From: an uncultured Bacteroidales bacterium
Lineage (GTDB): Bacteria; Bacteroidota; Bacteroidia; Bacteroidales; P3
Length of the DNA: 47,923 bases
NCBI GenBank assembly: GCA_944320465.1
Contig: CALUHO010000025.1
Span: 1-47,923, forward strand
Direction: 5' to 3'
Under the pieces are notes generated by a model. It was not told the DNA's origin, made no database searches, and saw nothing but the letters and a program-made list of their open reading frames with translations. Positions 17,201 to 25,188 of this stretch are shown in pieces; within the stretch, counting starts at the first letter, position 1; each line of letters begins with the position of its first letter. Both the position numbers and the translations under genes were made by a program.

Positions 17201-19195
17201 CATGGATTGGACATGGCATTCGTGCAAGGCATCCCCGCTGATCCGTTGCCATGAACTTCCAGCATCGTCCGATACCAAAATGCCGGCACTGTGTCCATTT
17301 TCATGATAGATGCCAGCTACAATCAAACCGTTCGTATAGGGCGAGCAGGCGATGTTTTTTACCGGGGTTCCGGCGGTAAGCCCCATCAGGCTTTCTCCTG
17401 CATCTGTCGAGAGGTAGAGCATATTGCCCTGAGAAACCCATATCTGATTGACGTTCATTGGGTTGTAAGCTATGGCATCGATAGGGCTTATGCCGAGATA
17501 ATCCGCAGCTTTCTCTTCCCAGGTTTGTCCTCCGTTTGTGCTTTTATACAGATTGCTTCCTTGTGCCAAGTACATGATTTTGTTGCTCCCGTCTTTGAAA
17601 GCGAGTAGGCCGTAGATGGGGTCGGTGGAGTTTAGCATCTGTTTGGCAAGACTCGGGTTCCCGGACTCCATGTCCAAAGAATACAATCCGTTTCCTATGG
17701 CAATCCAATACAAATCGGCATCGTCAGGGTCGGCCACTGCTTGCCGGATTTCATCTTTTGCATTGGCAGGAATATCAATAGGGGTGAAGACTGTCTCATT
17801 TTGGGAATCAAAAAAGTATAAATTGTTGCCAGTGTCGCTCAATAAAGCCCTGTTGGTATTGTTCCTGTCCGGGAATACTTTTTCCAGCACGGCATCATCA
17901 AGAGAAAAGAGCAAGGAGGTGTCTTCAGTGGCAAGTTCCAGTTGGCCGTTGATGACTAAGAACCGGCACTCGTTGTCGATGCCGCCAAAGCCTATCCAAG
18001 AGGCTTTGTGGCTTGTAGGGCTGGCATTCACTGTTTTCCAGCTTTGGCAGCGGTCTAAGGTGTTTTTCACACTGTTTCCATCAATGCCGATGAACATTTC
18101 ATCCGTATTGAAAGGATTGATAGAAGCATAGAGGCCGAATTCATAACCGGCAGGCATCAGGTTCTGATAGGTTTGGAAACCGTCGTCGGTAAGGAAAATC
18201 TGGTTTTCCTCCATGACGATAATCCGGTTGGGATCCTGCGGGTCGTATTCTATGTCTGTGAAATGGTTCATGATATAATCCTCGTATTCGAGAGGAATTT
18301 CCGTCCAAGTATCCCCGCCGTCAAAAGAACGCATGAACCGTTGTTGGTGATGGATATAGGCGGCCACATGGCTGCCTATTAGGATTTCCTCCGGATTGGC
18401 GGGATTGAAAGCGATAGCATTCCAATTGGTACCTAACAGATGTTCTGTCCATGTCTTTCCGGCATCTTCCGAAATCAGCAGCCCGCCGTTCGCTCCGCTG
18501 GGGCCGTTACCCCTCAAGATGAAGAGTTTGTCAGGGTTGTGCGGATCTATGGCCAAGTTGCTGACATGGACATAGTCGTGGTCGGCATAGCTGTATACCA
18601 TATCCCAGTTTTCCCCGCCATCGGTAGTATAGTAGAGTTCGGTGGAAATGACGCCTACTACCGCGCCGAAATAGGTAGTGTGCAGGAAAACCGTCTGCCC
18701 GTCCGTGCCGTGCACGTCATAGCCGCCTGTTTCGCGTATGGCTGCACCCATTTCCACGTTCGGGGCAAGGTAATGCTTGGTTTCGAGCGTTTTGCAATTG
18801 ACTCCGTAGACCCCATCGGTGTAGGGCGACGAGGTGGAGACGAGGGTGAAATATACCCAGTCGCTGTTTTCTACTGTCTTTATGTCCATGATTCTGCCCC
18901 ATACGGCACTGCCAGGCATACGGTAGGGATCGGTGAATTCAAAGAGGAAATGCCATGTCTTCCCTGCATCGTCCGACATGAAAAGCCTTGGGTAATCGAA
19001 AGGATCCATAGGGGCGGTGGCTCCGAAAATCCGGCCTTCCACCGATTTGTCATAGACCATGTAATGGAAACTTTCGGTGGTGGTAGTAGGGTGTTGCACA
19101 AACTGGGCGGCACTCTTGCTGGAGAATGCGGCAAGAAGGATGAACGGAAGTAATGCCGTTATCCATGCTTTTTTGATGGCTGTAGCACTTTTCAT
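14270..19195 (-). CDS. T9SS-exported BNR/FN3/adhesin-domain protein, 1641 aa
   Basis: Signal peptide at 1-31 (ITALLPFILLAAFSSKSAAQ). Residues about 45-680 hold repeated sortilin/BNR-type Asp-box motifs (SDDAGKTWHFL, TTDGGENWDMV, SEDAGKTWTEHL, SFDGGDTWTEI, STNGGQTWEEK, SDDAGSSWQRI), indicating one or two beta-propellers. Then comes a jelly-roll adhesin-like domain (about 700-850, WREGFEEGRIPPCWSQEA), several fibronectin-III-like modules with the recurring YNLYRG/YNIYRD strand (about 850-1330), and a gingipain-type cleaved-adhesin domain (about 1340-1500, NFDGPVPENWSNLDKDGDGH). The C-terminus is a type A T9SS sorting domain (SSVKAYPNPTNGQVSI ... MNGQKIIDSG ... LDLSAYPDGIYLLDV). It is predicted to be exported across the outer membrane and anchored or released. 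Ligand unknown. The neighbouring minus-strand TPR-HTH gene is 207 bp upstream. Confidence 0.85.
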   Translation of the reverse strand: MKSATAIKKAWITALLPFILLAAFSSKSAAQFVQHPTTTTESFHYMVYDKSVEGRIFGATAPMDPFDYPRLFMSDDAGKTWHFLFEFTDPYRMPGSAVWGRIMDIKTVENSDWVYFTLVSTSSPYTDGVYGVNCKTLETKHYLAPNVEMGAAIRETGGYDVHGTDGQTVFLHTTYFGAVVGVISTELYYTTDGGENWDMVYSYADHDYVHVSNLAIDPHNPDKLFILRGNGPSGANGGLLISEDAGKTWTEHLLGTNWNAIAFNPANPEEILIGSHVAAYIHHQQRFMRSFDGGDTWTEIPLEYEDYIMNHFTDIEYDPQDPNRIIVMEENQIFLTDDGFQTYQNLMPAGYEFGLYASINPFNTDEMFIGIDGNSVKNTLDRCQSWKTVNASPTSHKASWIGFGGIDNECRFLVINGQLELATEDTSLLFSLDDAVLEKVFPDRNNTNRALLSDTGNNLYFFDSQNETVFTPIDIPANAKDEIRQAVADPDDADLYWIAIGNGLYSLDMESGNPSLAKQMLNSTDPIYGLLAFKDGSNKIMYLAQGSNLYKSTNGGQTWEEKAADYLGISPIDAIAYNPMNVNQIWVSQGNMLYLSTDAGESLMGLTAGTPVKNIACSPYTNGLIVAGIYHENGHSAGILVSDDAGSSWQRISGDALHECHVQSMAILFEADGQAIVHMASPDMGHCSYAIETECHESEISRYPWREGFEEGRIPPCWSQEASQNPTWVSGRSTDGTPATTADGSQSKLLYMSFSDETSQARLITPLFSHLDSLTYPLLSFDYVLSSQNGSLDIYYKEPDGNWTRLSDTLPVAPDWAKAEIYLPSGIKSCQIGFEASSTGEIQIHLDNIDLRASKGTECAEARDLTAGVGIGHVALNWTAPIGNYNASYNLYRGDSLIAENTRSTSYKDSTVSPGTHLYTLKTICNESETEGISTEIAYTQGINPVRNLKVGISNALDGDIIASLTWELPESYAEGVYNIYRDNELIAENIPVARYTDRDFITDGEHEWSVSAVYGKEESEKVSEKVSCTNRCAPIRDLDIAYDVAQTKVSLEWGKPGALPEEWLTYSYEPTTSIGFEEPGGYTLYAAIRYTPEQLVEAGLDSAQITHIAFVPKCEKAEYIPTIWMGGDGTTNGSQMTNEIRLGSDLTLNEWNSVELTRPVTIDATQELWIGIEVSYAGGSEILGCDAGPGYTDRNMVSTDINGEWLNLDEALDGVDCNLSIAGKVSLRDGRTKNIKAGTEENLTYNIYRDGELIGTTQQTSFSESGIPEAVYTYSVTAVHNNGCESEPVSIDFFAGNTCPAIENLEAENPGTGVVLQWEAAAPYLKADTLLYENFDGPVPENWSNLDKDGDGHIWKRSDEAYIMYPCTPYEGAGCIFSESRYNYQDGSGYDLLAVDNWLITPPVKLTHGNARLTYHIGDLYKYSFQTYYEVLISTTGTDYEDFSVIDSDTLPQTSSDVWYDKEIDLSSYSGVVYVAFRHHNDSLHTTMGLQLDEVAIVEQVPIARKYNVYRNSEKIAGPVEETSYTDQNAPAGTHEYCVRAICDELGHESNPICTNVSVDVSNENRTQSSVKAYPNPTNGQVSITSPSGIGHVAVFTMNGQKIIDSGCGGKSAWTLDLSAYPDGIYLLDVDGERIKITKH

Positions 19196-19308
19196 GATGT
19201 TAGGTTTTAAGTTTGTATTGGCTCCGGTTCCCGTTGTCGGGGAAACAGCCTGTTTGTGCTAAAAGTATCTAAAGATTCAGGAAAAACAAGCTTCCTTCCC
19301 TGTAAAAA

Positions 19309-19342
19309 GCGTGACATGGGGATTGCAGATGCGTGACACTGG
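19309..19342. repeat. GCGTGACA direct repeats, 22 bp apart
   Basis: GCGTGACATGG (19309-19319) and GCGTGACACTGG (19331-19342) lie in the 207-bp gap before the 1641-aa T9SS gene. The 22-bp period suggests a two-site regulator target. No other copy was noticed in front of the other secreted-protein genes. Confidence 0.3.
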
Positions 19343-19402
19343 AAAAACGTAGTTCTTTGGCAATAGATAGTGCGCTGGAATGTGTTGTGAGCCGGTTTTT
19401 GG

Positions 19403-21025
19403 TTACAGGGAAAATAAATAATCGTAGAGATTCGTTCCTTCTACAAGTTGCATTTTCTTGACAATTCTTTCTTTTCTTTTGCGACAAGTCTCAACGGTGA
19501 TATTGAAAATGGAAGCGATTTCCTTTGTACTCAGGCTCATGTACACATAAGACAGGTAACGGATGTCGTTGGCATTCAAATCGGGATGCCTTTGCTTGAG
19601 TTTGCTTAAGAATCCATGGTTGACATCTTCAAACAGGGTGACGAATTCGTTCCATTCCTTTTCTGAACTCAGTTGCTTTTTCAGGTTTTGGAGCAGCGAG
19701 GTGAACCCCGGTTCTTCGGCCAGTCCGGGATATTTTGTCATTGAAGAGAGCAATTCTTCCAAAAGCTGGTCCCGGCTTGAGATGGACAAGGCTTTGGCGG
19801 CAAGTTGCCTATTGCGCAATTCTACTTCATGTTGCAGCTTTTCCAGCTCCAATTCGCCAATGCGGCGTTTGTTGCTCTCTATTTCCTTCTCTTGTTTCAG
19901 TTTTGTGGAACGCATGTGCAGCCACCAAAGCAGGAAGGCGACAACCAAGACGGAGGCTGACAGCAGGAGGAACAGTAGTTTGCGGCCGTTGGCGACTTGG
20001 GCTTCCTTCAGGTCTAATTCATATTGGTAGTGCTGTAGTTCAAATTTGAGTTTGCTGCTTTCGAACAAGCGGCCGTTTTTAATGATGTTCAAGGAATCAT
20101 GAAGGAGAAGGATTGAATCCTTGTATAGCAAAGCTTCGTTATAATGACCTGTTCTGTAATTGATTTCAGACATCAGCCGGTAGATGTTCGATCGGACATT
20201 CAAATCGGGCTTGGAGTTCAGGGCTTTCTGGGCATAGCGTCTGGCCAGCTCGAATTCCCGGGTGCGGAGATAGGATTCGGCAATACAGAGAGCCACATCG
20301 ATATAATTGGCCGTCATGCCTTTTTGAAGCAATTGCGGCATGAGTTCCTGTCCTTCTTGCCGTATGGGTTTGTCTAAACCTTTTTGCAGGTATATTTCCA
20401 TCTGGGCTGAGCGGGCTTCGAGCAGGCGGGTAGTATCCGAATATCGGGACAGGAGTTCCAAGGCTTCTTCTATGTACGATTCTGCTTTGTCCAATTCCCT
20501 GTTCTTCGCGCAGATAATTCCAAGATTGATACTATAACTGCCTACCTTGAACCAGTCCTCTTCCCGTTGGGCGATTCGGTAAGCTTGCGAGAAATAATCT
20601 TCGGCTTTCTCGAAATTCTCTTCGCGGGAATAAAGCACGGCGATATTGTTAAGGACAATCATCGTCTCGCTGTTCTCAAGATGTTTTAATGACAAGGTGT
20701 AGGCCTCCAAGTAGTAATTTAAAGCCTCTCCGTAATCGAAAATGGAATAATACAGGATGCCTAAGTTGTTCAAGGCCAAGAATTCCTGTTTGTGCCACTG
20801 GTTCTGTGCGGCAAGACTGCGGGCTTCTTCTAGGTAAAGCAGGCCGTCGGAGTAGTTCTTTTTTTCCAATACGCTTTCTACTCCTTGGATTAGCAAGGAA
20901 TCGCAATAGGCTTTATCTTGGGTTTGAGCCGTGAGGGGCGTTTGCAGGCAGAAAATCAGAAAGCATGCTCCTATGGCTTGAACCAATGCTTGATGTAGAG
21001 GTTTGGAAGGCACGAGCTTTCTCAT
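19403..21025 (-). CDS. TPR-transmembrane-HTH regulator, 540 aa
   Basis: A signal peptide or membrane anchor at 15-35 (AIGACFLIFCLQTPLTAQ) is followed by about seven tetratricopeptide repeats (45-330; e.g. ALNNLGILYYSIFDYGEALN, NNIAVLYSREENFEKAEDYF). A transmembrane helix (about 345-365, LLFLLLSASVLVVAFLLWWL), a charged coiled coil (370-420) and a C-terminal LuxR-like helix-turn-helix (about 480-530, LSTKEIASIFNITVETCRKRK) complete it. The layout puts the TPR sensor in the periplasm and the DNA-binding domain in the cytoplasm, a one-component membrane regulator common in Bacteroidales. It follows the MATE gene by 30 bp, so they are probably co-transcribed, and it precedes the 1641-aa T9SS gene. 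A homologous protein is encoded at 40096-41979. Confidence 0.85.
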   Translation of the reverse strand: MRKLVPSKPLHQALVQAIGACFLIFCLQTPLTAQTQDKAYCDSLLIQGVESVLEKKNYSDGLLYLEEARSLAAQNQWHKQEFLALNNLGILYYSIFDYGEALNYYLEAYTLSLKHLENSETMIVLNNIAVLYSREENFEKAEDYFSQAYRIAQREEDWFKVGSYSINLGIICAKNRELDKAESYIEEALELLSRYSDTTRLLEARSAQMEIYLQKGLDKPIRQEGQELMPQLLQKGMTANYIDVALCIAESYLRTREFELARRYAQKALNSKPDLNVRSNIYRLMSEINYRTGHYNEALLYKDSILLLHDSLNIIKNGRLFESSKLKFELQHYQYELDLKEAQVANGRKLLFLLLSASVLVVAFLLWWLHMRSTKLKQEKEIESNKRRIGELELEKLQHEVELRNRQLAAKALSISSRDQLLEELLSSMTKYPGLAEEPGFTSLLQNLKKQLSSEKEWNEFVTLFEDVNHGFLSKLKQRHPDLNANDIRYLSYVYMSLSTKEIASIFNITVETCRKRKERIVKKMQLVEGTNLYDYLFSL

Positions 21026-21055
21026 AATGCCTGCTTTTGAACAGGATAGTTGGTC

Positions 21056-22399
21056 TTATTTCAGCTTTTTCAGTTGCATCCGCAGGATGATGAAAGTCAC
21101 TACGATGGACAGGAAGTCGGCAACCGGTGTGGCCATCCAGACCCCATCGAGGTCGAACAAGGCTGAAAAGATGAAGAGGGAGGGAATCAGGAACAGAACC
21201 TGCCGCGTCAAGCTCAGGAAGATGGAAAGCTGCACCTTGCCGATGGACTGGAAAAAGTTGGTGGTGACGATTTGGAATCCCACAAAGGGGAACAACAGGA
21301 AGACGTAATGCAGCCCTACACGGGTTATTTCAATCAATTGTTCGTCGGTAGTGAACACGTTGGCCGCGGTTCGCGGGAAAATCTCCATGAGCAGGAATCC
21401 CAAAGTGGTGATGGCCGTGCCCACCTTGATGGACAAGGAGAATACCTTGCGCACCCGTTCCGGTTTCCGAGCCCCGTAATTATATCCGGCAATAGGCTGC
21501 ATTCCTTGGCAAAGCCCGATGACGAACATGACAAAGAGGATGCCGTAGCTGTTGACGATGCCGTAGGCACCCACCGCCAAATCGCCGCCCTTGGCAGCCA
21601 ACCGACCGTTGAGGATGATGGCTACCGCGCTTCCGGCCAGATTGATCAGGAACGGAGACATCCCGATGGACAGGATATTGTTGACGATTTTCTTGGCCGG
21701 TTTGAGATTGGGTCGGGTAAAGCGGATGAAAGCGTCCTTCTTGAGGAAGAAGTGCATGGTCTGGACAGCGGTCACGAACATGGCAATGACGGTGGCGATG
21801 GCTGCTCCTTGGATTCCCCAGTCGAACCAGAAGATGAAAATCGGGGCCAGGATGGCATTGAGGACCATCCCGCTGATCATGATGGTCATGGAGCGGATGG
21901 GACTGCCCGAAGCCCGGATGATGTTGCAGAAGCTGTACGACAGGTTGGCGAAGATATTTCCCGGGATGATGATGCGCAGGTAGTCGGCTGCGTAAGGGAT
22001 GGTGTTTTCGCTGCCGCCGAAGATTTTCAGCAAGGGCTCGAGGAATGCCAGACAGAGGACAGTCAGCAATGCCCACATGATGACCGTCAGGAAGAGCGCA
22101 TTGCCCAAGATGCGTTCCGCCCATTCGCGATCCTTCATGCCCAGCACGATTGAGATCCGGGTAGAGGCACCCACGCCTACCAATGTGCCGAACGCTTGCA
22201 GAAAGGTCATGATGGGCAAGCTCAATGCCAAGCCCGAAATGGCCATCGCGCCTGCACCGTGTCCGATGAAGATACGGTCAATCAGATTGTACACCGAAGT
22301 GCTCAAGGTGGTGATTACCGCTGGAAGCGCGTATTGCCAGAGCAGTTTGGGGATGCTTTCCGTTTCCAACAGACGGGGGTCCATCGATGTCTTCGCCAT
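21056..22399 (-). CDS. MATE-family multidrug/cation efflux transporter
   Basis: 447 aa, typical MATE length, about 12 transmembrane helices in two homologous halves. Recognisable elements are IPKLLWQYALPAVITTLSTSVYNLIDRIFIGHGAGAMAISG at the N-terminus and the second-half counterpart IGMSPFLINLAGSAVAIILN with YGIVNSYGILFVMFVIGLCQGMQPIAGYNYGARKPERVRK. These antiporters expel drugs, dyes or metabolites using a Na+ or H+ gradient; the substrate is not predictable. The start ATG at 22399 sits about 70 bp from a near-consensus minus-strand -7 box (TATCTTCG, 22476-22469). The TPR-HTH regulator begins 30 bp after its stop. Confidence 0.9.
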   Translation of the reverse strand: MAKTSMDPRLLETESIPKLLWQYALPAVITTLSTSVYNLIDRIFIGHGAGAMAISGLALSLPIMTFLQAFGTLVGVGASTRISIVLGMKDREWAERILGNALFLTVIMWALLTVLCLAFLEPLLKIFGGSENTIPYAADYLRIIIPGNIFANLSYSFCNIIRASGSPIRSMTIMISGMVLNAILAPIFIFWFDWGIQGAAIATVIAMFVTAVQTMHFFLKKDAFIRFTRPNLKPAKKIVNNILSIGMSPFLINLAGSAVAIILNGRLAAKGGDLAVGAYGIVNSYGILFVMFVIGLCQGMQPIAGYNYGARKPERVRKVFSLSIKVGTAITTLGFLLMEIFPRTAANVFTTDEQLIEITRVGLHYVFLLFPFVGFQIVTTNFFQSIGKVQLSIFLSLTRQVLFLIPSLFIFSALFDLDGVWMATPVADFLSIVVTFIILRMQLKKLK

Positions 22400-22501
22400 G
22401 CTGTTTTGTTGTTTAAGAGCTTGGTGAATAGATGGTTGAAATATGCCATCTATGTCAAATCGAGCCTACGAAGATACGGAATATTTGGAGTATTGCATAT
22501 C

Positions 22502-22605
22502 AGGTTACGCCTTGACGTAGCCCGATTGCCCCGGTCAGGCGAAAAGCATGCTGCATGACACAAGCGGACAATCTTCCCAAGGTCTAATGACCGATTGAGA
22601 TTTAA
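22502..22605 (+). mobile_element. Right-half fragment of the MITE-like repeat
   Basis: About 104 bp align to the right half of the 11210-11412 element in the same orientation, including the landmark AAGCATGCTGCATGACACAA and GTCTAATGACCGATT. The terminal bases are degraded (GAGATTTAA instead of TGGGTTAAA) and the left half is absent. It lies directly upstream of the kamB promoter region. Confidence 0.8.
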
Positions 22606-22618
22606 GCAGGGAATAGGC

Positions 22619-22646
22619 TTGCCATGGCTCTCGACTTATGCGGAGC
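22619..22646 (+). repeat. 28-bp sequence shared with the kamD leader
   Basis: This segment begins TTGCCATGGCTCTCGACTTA and matches the two copies in front of kamD (43961-43988, 44042-44069) at 23 of 28 positions. It sits directly upstream of the kamB -33 element. Confidence 0.55.
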
Positions 22647-22647
22647 T

Positions 22648-22678
22648 TTGTCTCTGTATTCGGCTTGCACTATCTTTG
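22648..22678 (+). promoter_or_regulatory. kamB promoter
   Basis: TTG (22648-22650), a 20-bp spacer and TATCTTTG (22671-22678) match the consensus exactly. The -7 box ends 5 bp before the GTG start of kamB, implying a leaderless or nearly leaderless transcript. Confidence 0.75.
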
Positions 22679-22683
22679 CGGTT

Positions 22684-23715
22684 GTGATACCGGATTTTTT
22701 TGATGATATAACCCAGTATGCTAGTCTTTCCGTAGTAGGGATGGCCAAGAACGTAGGCAAGACCGTATGCCTGCGGGCTTTGCTGCAGCATTACCGCCGG
22801 CAAGACAGGGCTTCGCAGCTGGCGGTCACTTCCATCGGCGTGGACGGGGAAAGCACCGATGCCCTTTTCAAGAATGCCAAGCCTGAGCTGGATTTCTATC
22901 CAGGAATGATTGTGCAGACATCCGAGCAGCATTATCTCCGTCGCCGTCTTTCAGCAGAGATTCTTGATATAAGCCGGGAAACCACCGCTTGCGGCCGTTT
23001 GGTTACTGCAAAAGTCCTGACCCCCGGCAAACTGATGCTTTCCGGCTATGCTTACACGCAGGGGCTCAAGCGGTATATAAGCCTGGCGCATCAGGAGGGT
23101 GCCGCGACAGCTATCATCGACGGGGCTTTGTCCCGGATGAGCTTGGCCTCGCCTTTTGTTTCCGAAGCCATGGTGCTTTGCACGGGTGCTGCATTGTCCA
23201 AGAATATGAACGAATTGGTATCGAAGACACGTCTGCAGTACACTTTGATGAATCTGCCTCTTTTGTCCCAGAGTTCCAAGGCTGGCTTGGCCGAGAAACT
23301 GGCCATGCTCAATGCCGGGGTTTACGGTATCACGCCCGAAGGCGGAATACGGGACTTGGGGATTCCCTCCTTGCTTCGATTGGACGCGCATCTGGACAAG
23401 TTCAAGCCCTTCTATGCCCCTGGTTCGTTCTTGTATGTTTCTGGCATGTTGAACGATTCTTTCTTGAAGTTCCTTTCTGCCCAGGCTGTCCGGCCGGATT
23501 TGATTGTCAGTGATTTCACAAAGCTTTTTATTTCTGCCCAGCCTTATTCGGCGTTTCTCCGTGGCGGATCCCGTTTATGGGTCTTGCAGCAGCCGGTGGT
23601 CTTGGGCATCTGCGTCAATCCGGTATCGCCTGACGGCTATGTCCTAGATTCTTCCGAGCTTCGGGGACGGATGTCTGATGCTCTGGGCCGTGAAGTCTAT
23701 GATATCTTGGCTTGA
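22684..23715 (+). CDS. kamB: KamB, lysine 5,6-aminomutase reactivase subunit
   Basis: About 343 aa from the GTG at 22684. The open frame extends further upstream, but that part contains the promoter. The next ATG, at 22741, would remove the beta-strand YASLSVV that must precede the nucleotide-binding loop GMAKNVGKT (residues 19-27). Other visible segments are LAVTSIGVDGESTD and the strand AATAIIDGALSRMS. This is the pattern of KamB, which with KamC is proposed to exchange damaged cobalamin in lysine 5,6-aminomutase, as other B12-enzyme reactivases do. Assignment rests on my recollection of the family and on the kamC-kamD-kamE genes in the same window. In related lysine-fermentation clusters kamB and kamC are adjacent; here they are about 18 kb apart. 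It converges with the MFS gene. Confidence 0.75.
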   Translation: MIPDFFDDITQYASLSVVGMAKNVGKTVCLRALLQHYRRQDRASQLAVTSIGVDGESTDALFKNAKPELDFYPGMIVQTSEQHYLRRRLSAEILDISRETTACGRLVTAKVLTPGKLMLSGYAYTQGLKRYISLAHQEGAATAIIDGALSRMSLASPFVSEAMVLCTGAALSKNMNELVSKTRLQYTLMNLPLLSQSSKAGLAEKLAMLNAGVYGITPEGGIRDLGIPSLLRLDAHLDKFKPFYAPGSFLYVSGMLNDSFLKFLSAQAVRPDLIVSDFTKLFISAQPYSAFLRGGSRLWVLQQPVVLGICVNPVSPDGYVLDSSELRGRMSDALGREVYDILA

Positions 23716-23838
23716 GTTTGAGGCAGGCAGGATTCATTCTGATGTCAGTGCAGCCGGAAAGCGGGTGAATAAGCTTCGGATGGATTGTTCTTGCAGGCAA
23801 TGAATTGGCTGTAGGGGAGAAAATGCTAACGGGATTCC

Positions 23839-24984
23839 TTATTCGTAGTTTCTGGAATATTTCTTGTAGAAGAGCAGAAAACAGCTGAAGCCGACAAGGC
23901 AGAACGGAAGTGCCATCAAGGCGGGGTACCGCAAATCAGCATTCACCACCAAGCCGCCTGCGTAAGCCCCGATAGCGTTGCCAAGGTTGAAAGCCATCTG
24001 CACCGAAGCCGCGCCTAACATCTCGCCTCCTTTGGCTACTCTGATGATGAGCAATTGTTCCGGAGCCGAGACCGCGAACAGCCCGGCTGTGCCAAAGCAC
24101 ATCAGCAGTACCGCCGGCAGCGCGTAAGGTGAAAAGAAAAACAGGCAGAGCGACACTACGCCGATCAAGGCTTGGAACATCGTTCCCATTTTGGCAGCTC
24201 CGAAGCGGTCCGAAAGCCGTCCGCTGGCAAGATTGCCTGCCACCATGCCGAAACCTGCCAGAATCATCAGGAAAGAAAGCGATACCGGGCGGAAACCGCT
24301 CACTTGGGTCAGCAGCGGGCTGATGTAGCTGTACCAGCAGAACGCGCCCCCGTTGCCTAAGGCGGTTGCTCCGAGAATCAGCCATGGTTCGGGCCTTTTC
24401 AGGAATCGGAACTGCCCTTTGAAACCGGTATCCTCCACGCCCTCAATCGCAGGAACCCATTTCCAGATGCCATAGAACACGATAAGACTCCAGCCCGAAA
24501 CCAAAAGGAACGGCAGCCGCCACGAAAGATTATGGCTGAGCGAGGTGCCTAAGGGGACGCCGAAGAGATTGGCAATGGTCATGCCGGCAATCATGATGGA
24601 AACCGCTTCCGCGCTTTTCCCTTGCGATGCCAATTTGGAAGCCACGATGGAAGCGACCCCGAAATACGCACCATGCGGCAATCCGGACAGAAGACGGCTG
24701 AAAAGCAGGCTGTAATATCCTGGGGAAAGGAAGGCGCAGAGATTGCCCGCGAACATTAGGCAGACCAGCCCTTCCAGAATGCGTTTGGGCGGCATCTTGC
24801 GGGCGAAAAGCAGGATAGGAGCCCCGAGGCAGACCCCCAAGGCATAGGCCGAGATGAAATGCCCCGCCGTAGCGATATCGATTTGCAAGGCTTTGGCCAC
24901 ATCGGGCAGGATGCCCATCATCACGAATTCGGCAATGCCCAGTCCCAGCGTTCCTAAGGACAAGGCAATCAGACTCTTTTTCAT
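23839..24984 (-). CDS. MFS efflux transporter, DHA1/AraJ type
   Basis: 381 aa with 12 predicted transmembrane helices. The N-terminus LSLGTLGLGIAEFVMMGILP and the loop motif SRLLSGLPHGAYFGVASIVA are characteristic of the AraJ-like DHA1 drug/sugar efflux permeases. These proton-coupled exporters remove sugars, drugs or metabolites; the substrate cannot be told from sequence. It is a single gene on the minus strand. It converges with kamB across a 123-bp gap that shows no obvious hairpin, and its ATG is about 65 bp from the MITE fragment at 25050. No frameshift or truncation. Confidence 0.9.
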   Translation of the reverse strand: MKKSLIALSLGTLGLGIAEFVMMGILPDVAKALQIDIATAGHFISAYALGVCLGAPILLFARKMPPKRILEGLVCLMFAGNLCAFLSPGYYSLLFSRLLSGLPHGAYFGVASIVASKLASQGKSAEAVSIMIAGMTIANLFGVPLGTSLSHNLSWRLPFLLVSGWSLIVFYGIWKWVPAIEGVEDTGFKGQFRFLKRPEPWLILGATALGNGGAFCWYSYISPLLTQVSGFRPVSLSFLMILAGFGMVAGNLASGRLSDRFGAAKMGTMFQALIGVVSLCLFFFSPYALPAVLLMCFGTAGLFAVSAPEQLLIIRVAKGGEMLGAASVQMAFNLGNAIGAYAGGLVVNADLRYPALMALPFCLVGFSCFLLFYKKYSRNYE

Positions 24985-25049
24985 TGTGCAGAATTTCCCC
25001 GGATTCTAATGGCTGTTCGGGTTGAAAACAGCTGCAAAGCTATATATAA

Positions 25050-25080
25050 ACCCAAAGTCTAATGACCGATTTGGGATAAA
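25050..25080 (+). mobile_element. Terminal fragment of the MITE-like repeat
   Basis: About 31 bp (CCCAAAGTCTAATGACCGAT followed by TTGGGATAAA) match the right end of the 203-bp element, with one changed base near the tip. It can fold by pairing CCCAAA with TTTGGG. Nothing else of the element remains here. Confidence 0.7.
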
Positions 25081-25112
25081 AAAGAGGGGGCCTCCGAACG
25101 AGGCACCCCTCC
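25075..25112 (-). terminator. Rho-independent terminator of the 1297-aa T9SS gene
   Basis: On the minus strand, GAGGGGTGCCTC, loop GTTC and GGAGGCCCCCTC form a long GC stem followed by TTTTTTAT. It lies about 80 bp beyond the stop codon at 25189. A second hairpin (GATGAAA/TTTCATC enclosing TCGGG/CCCGA, 25137-25175) sits between the stop and this terminator. Confidence 0.8.
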
Positions 25113-25188
25113 CAACCAAAAAAACCAACCTTTAGAGATGAAACCATCGGGACGGAACGCCCCGAAGATTTCATCTTTTCAAAGAAGA

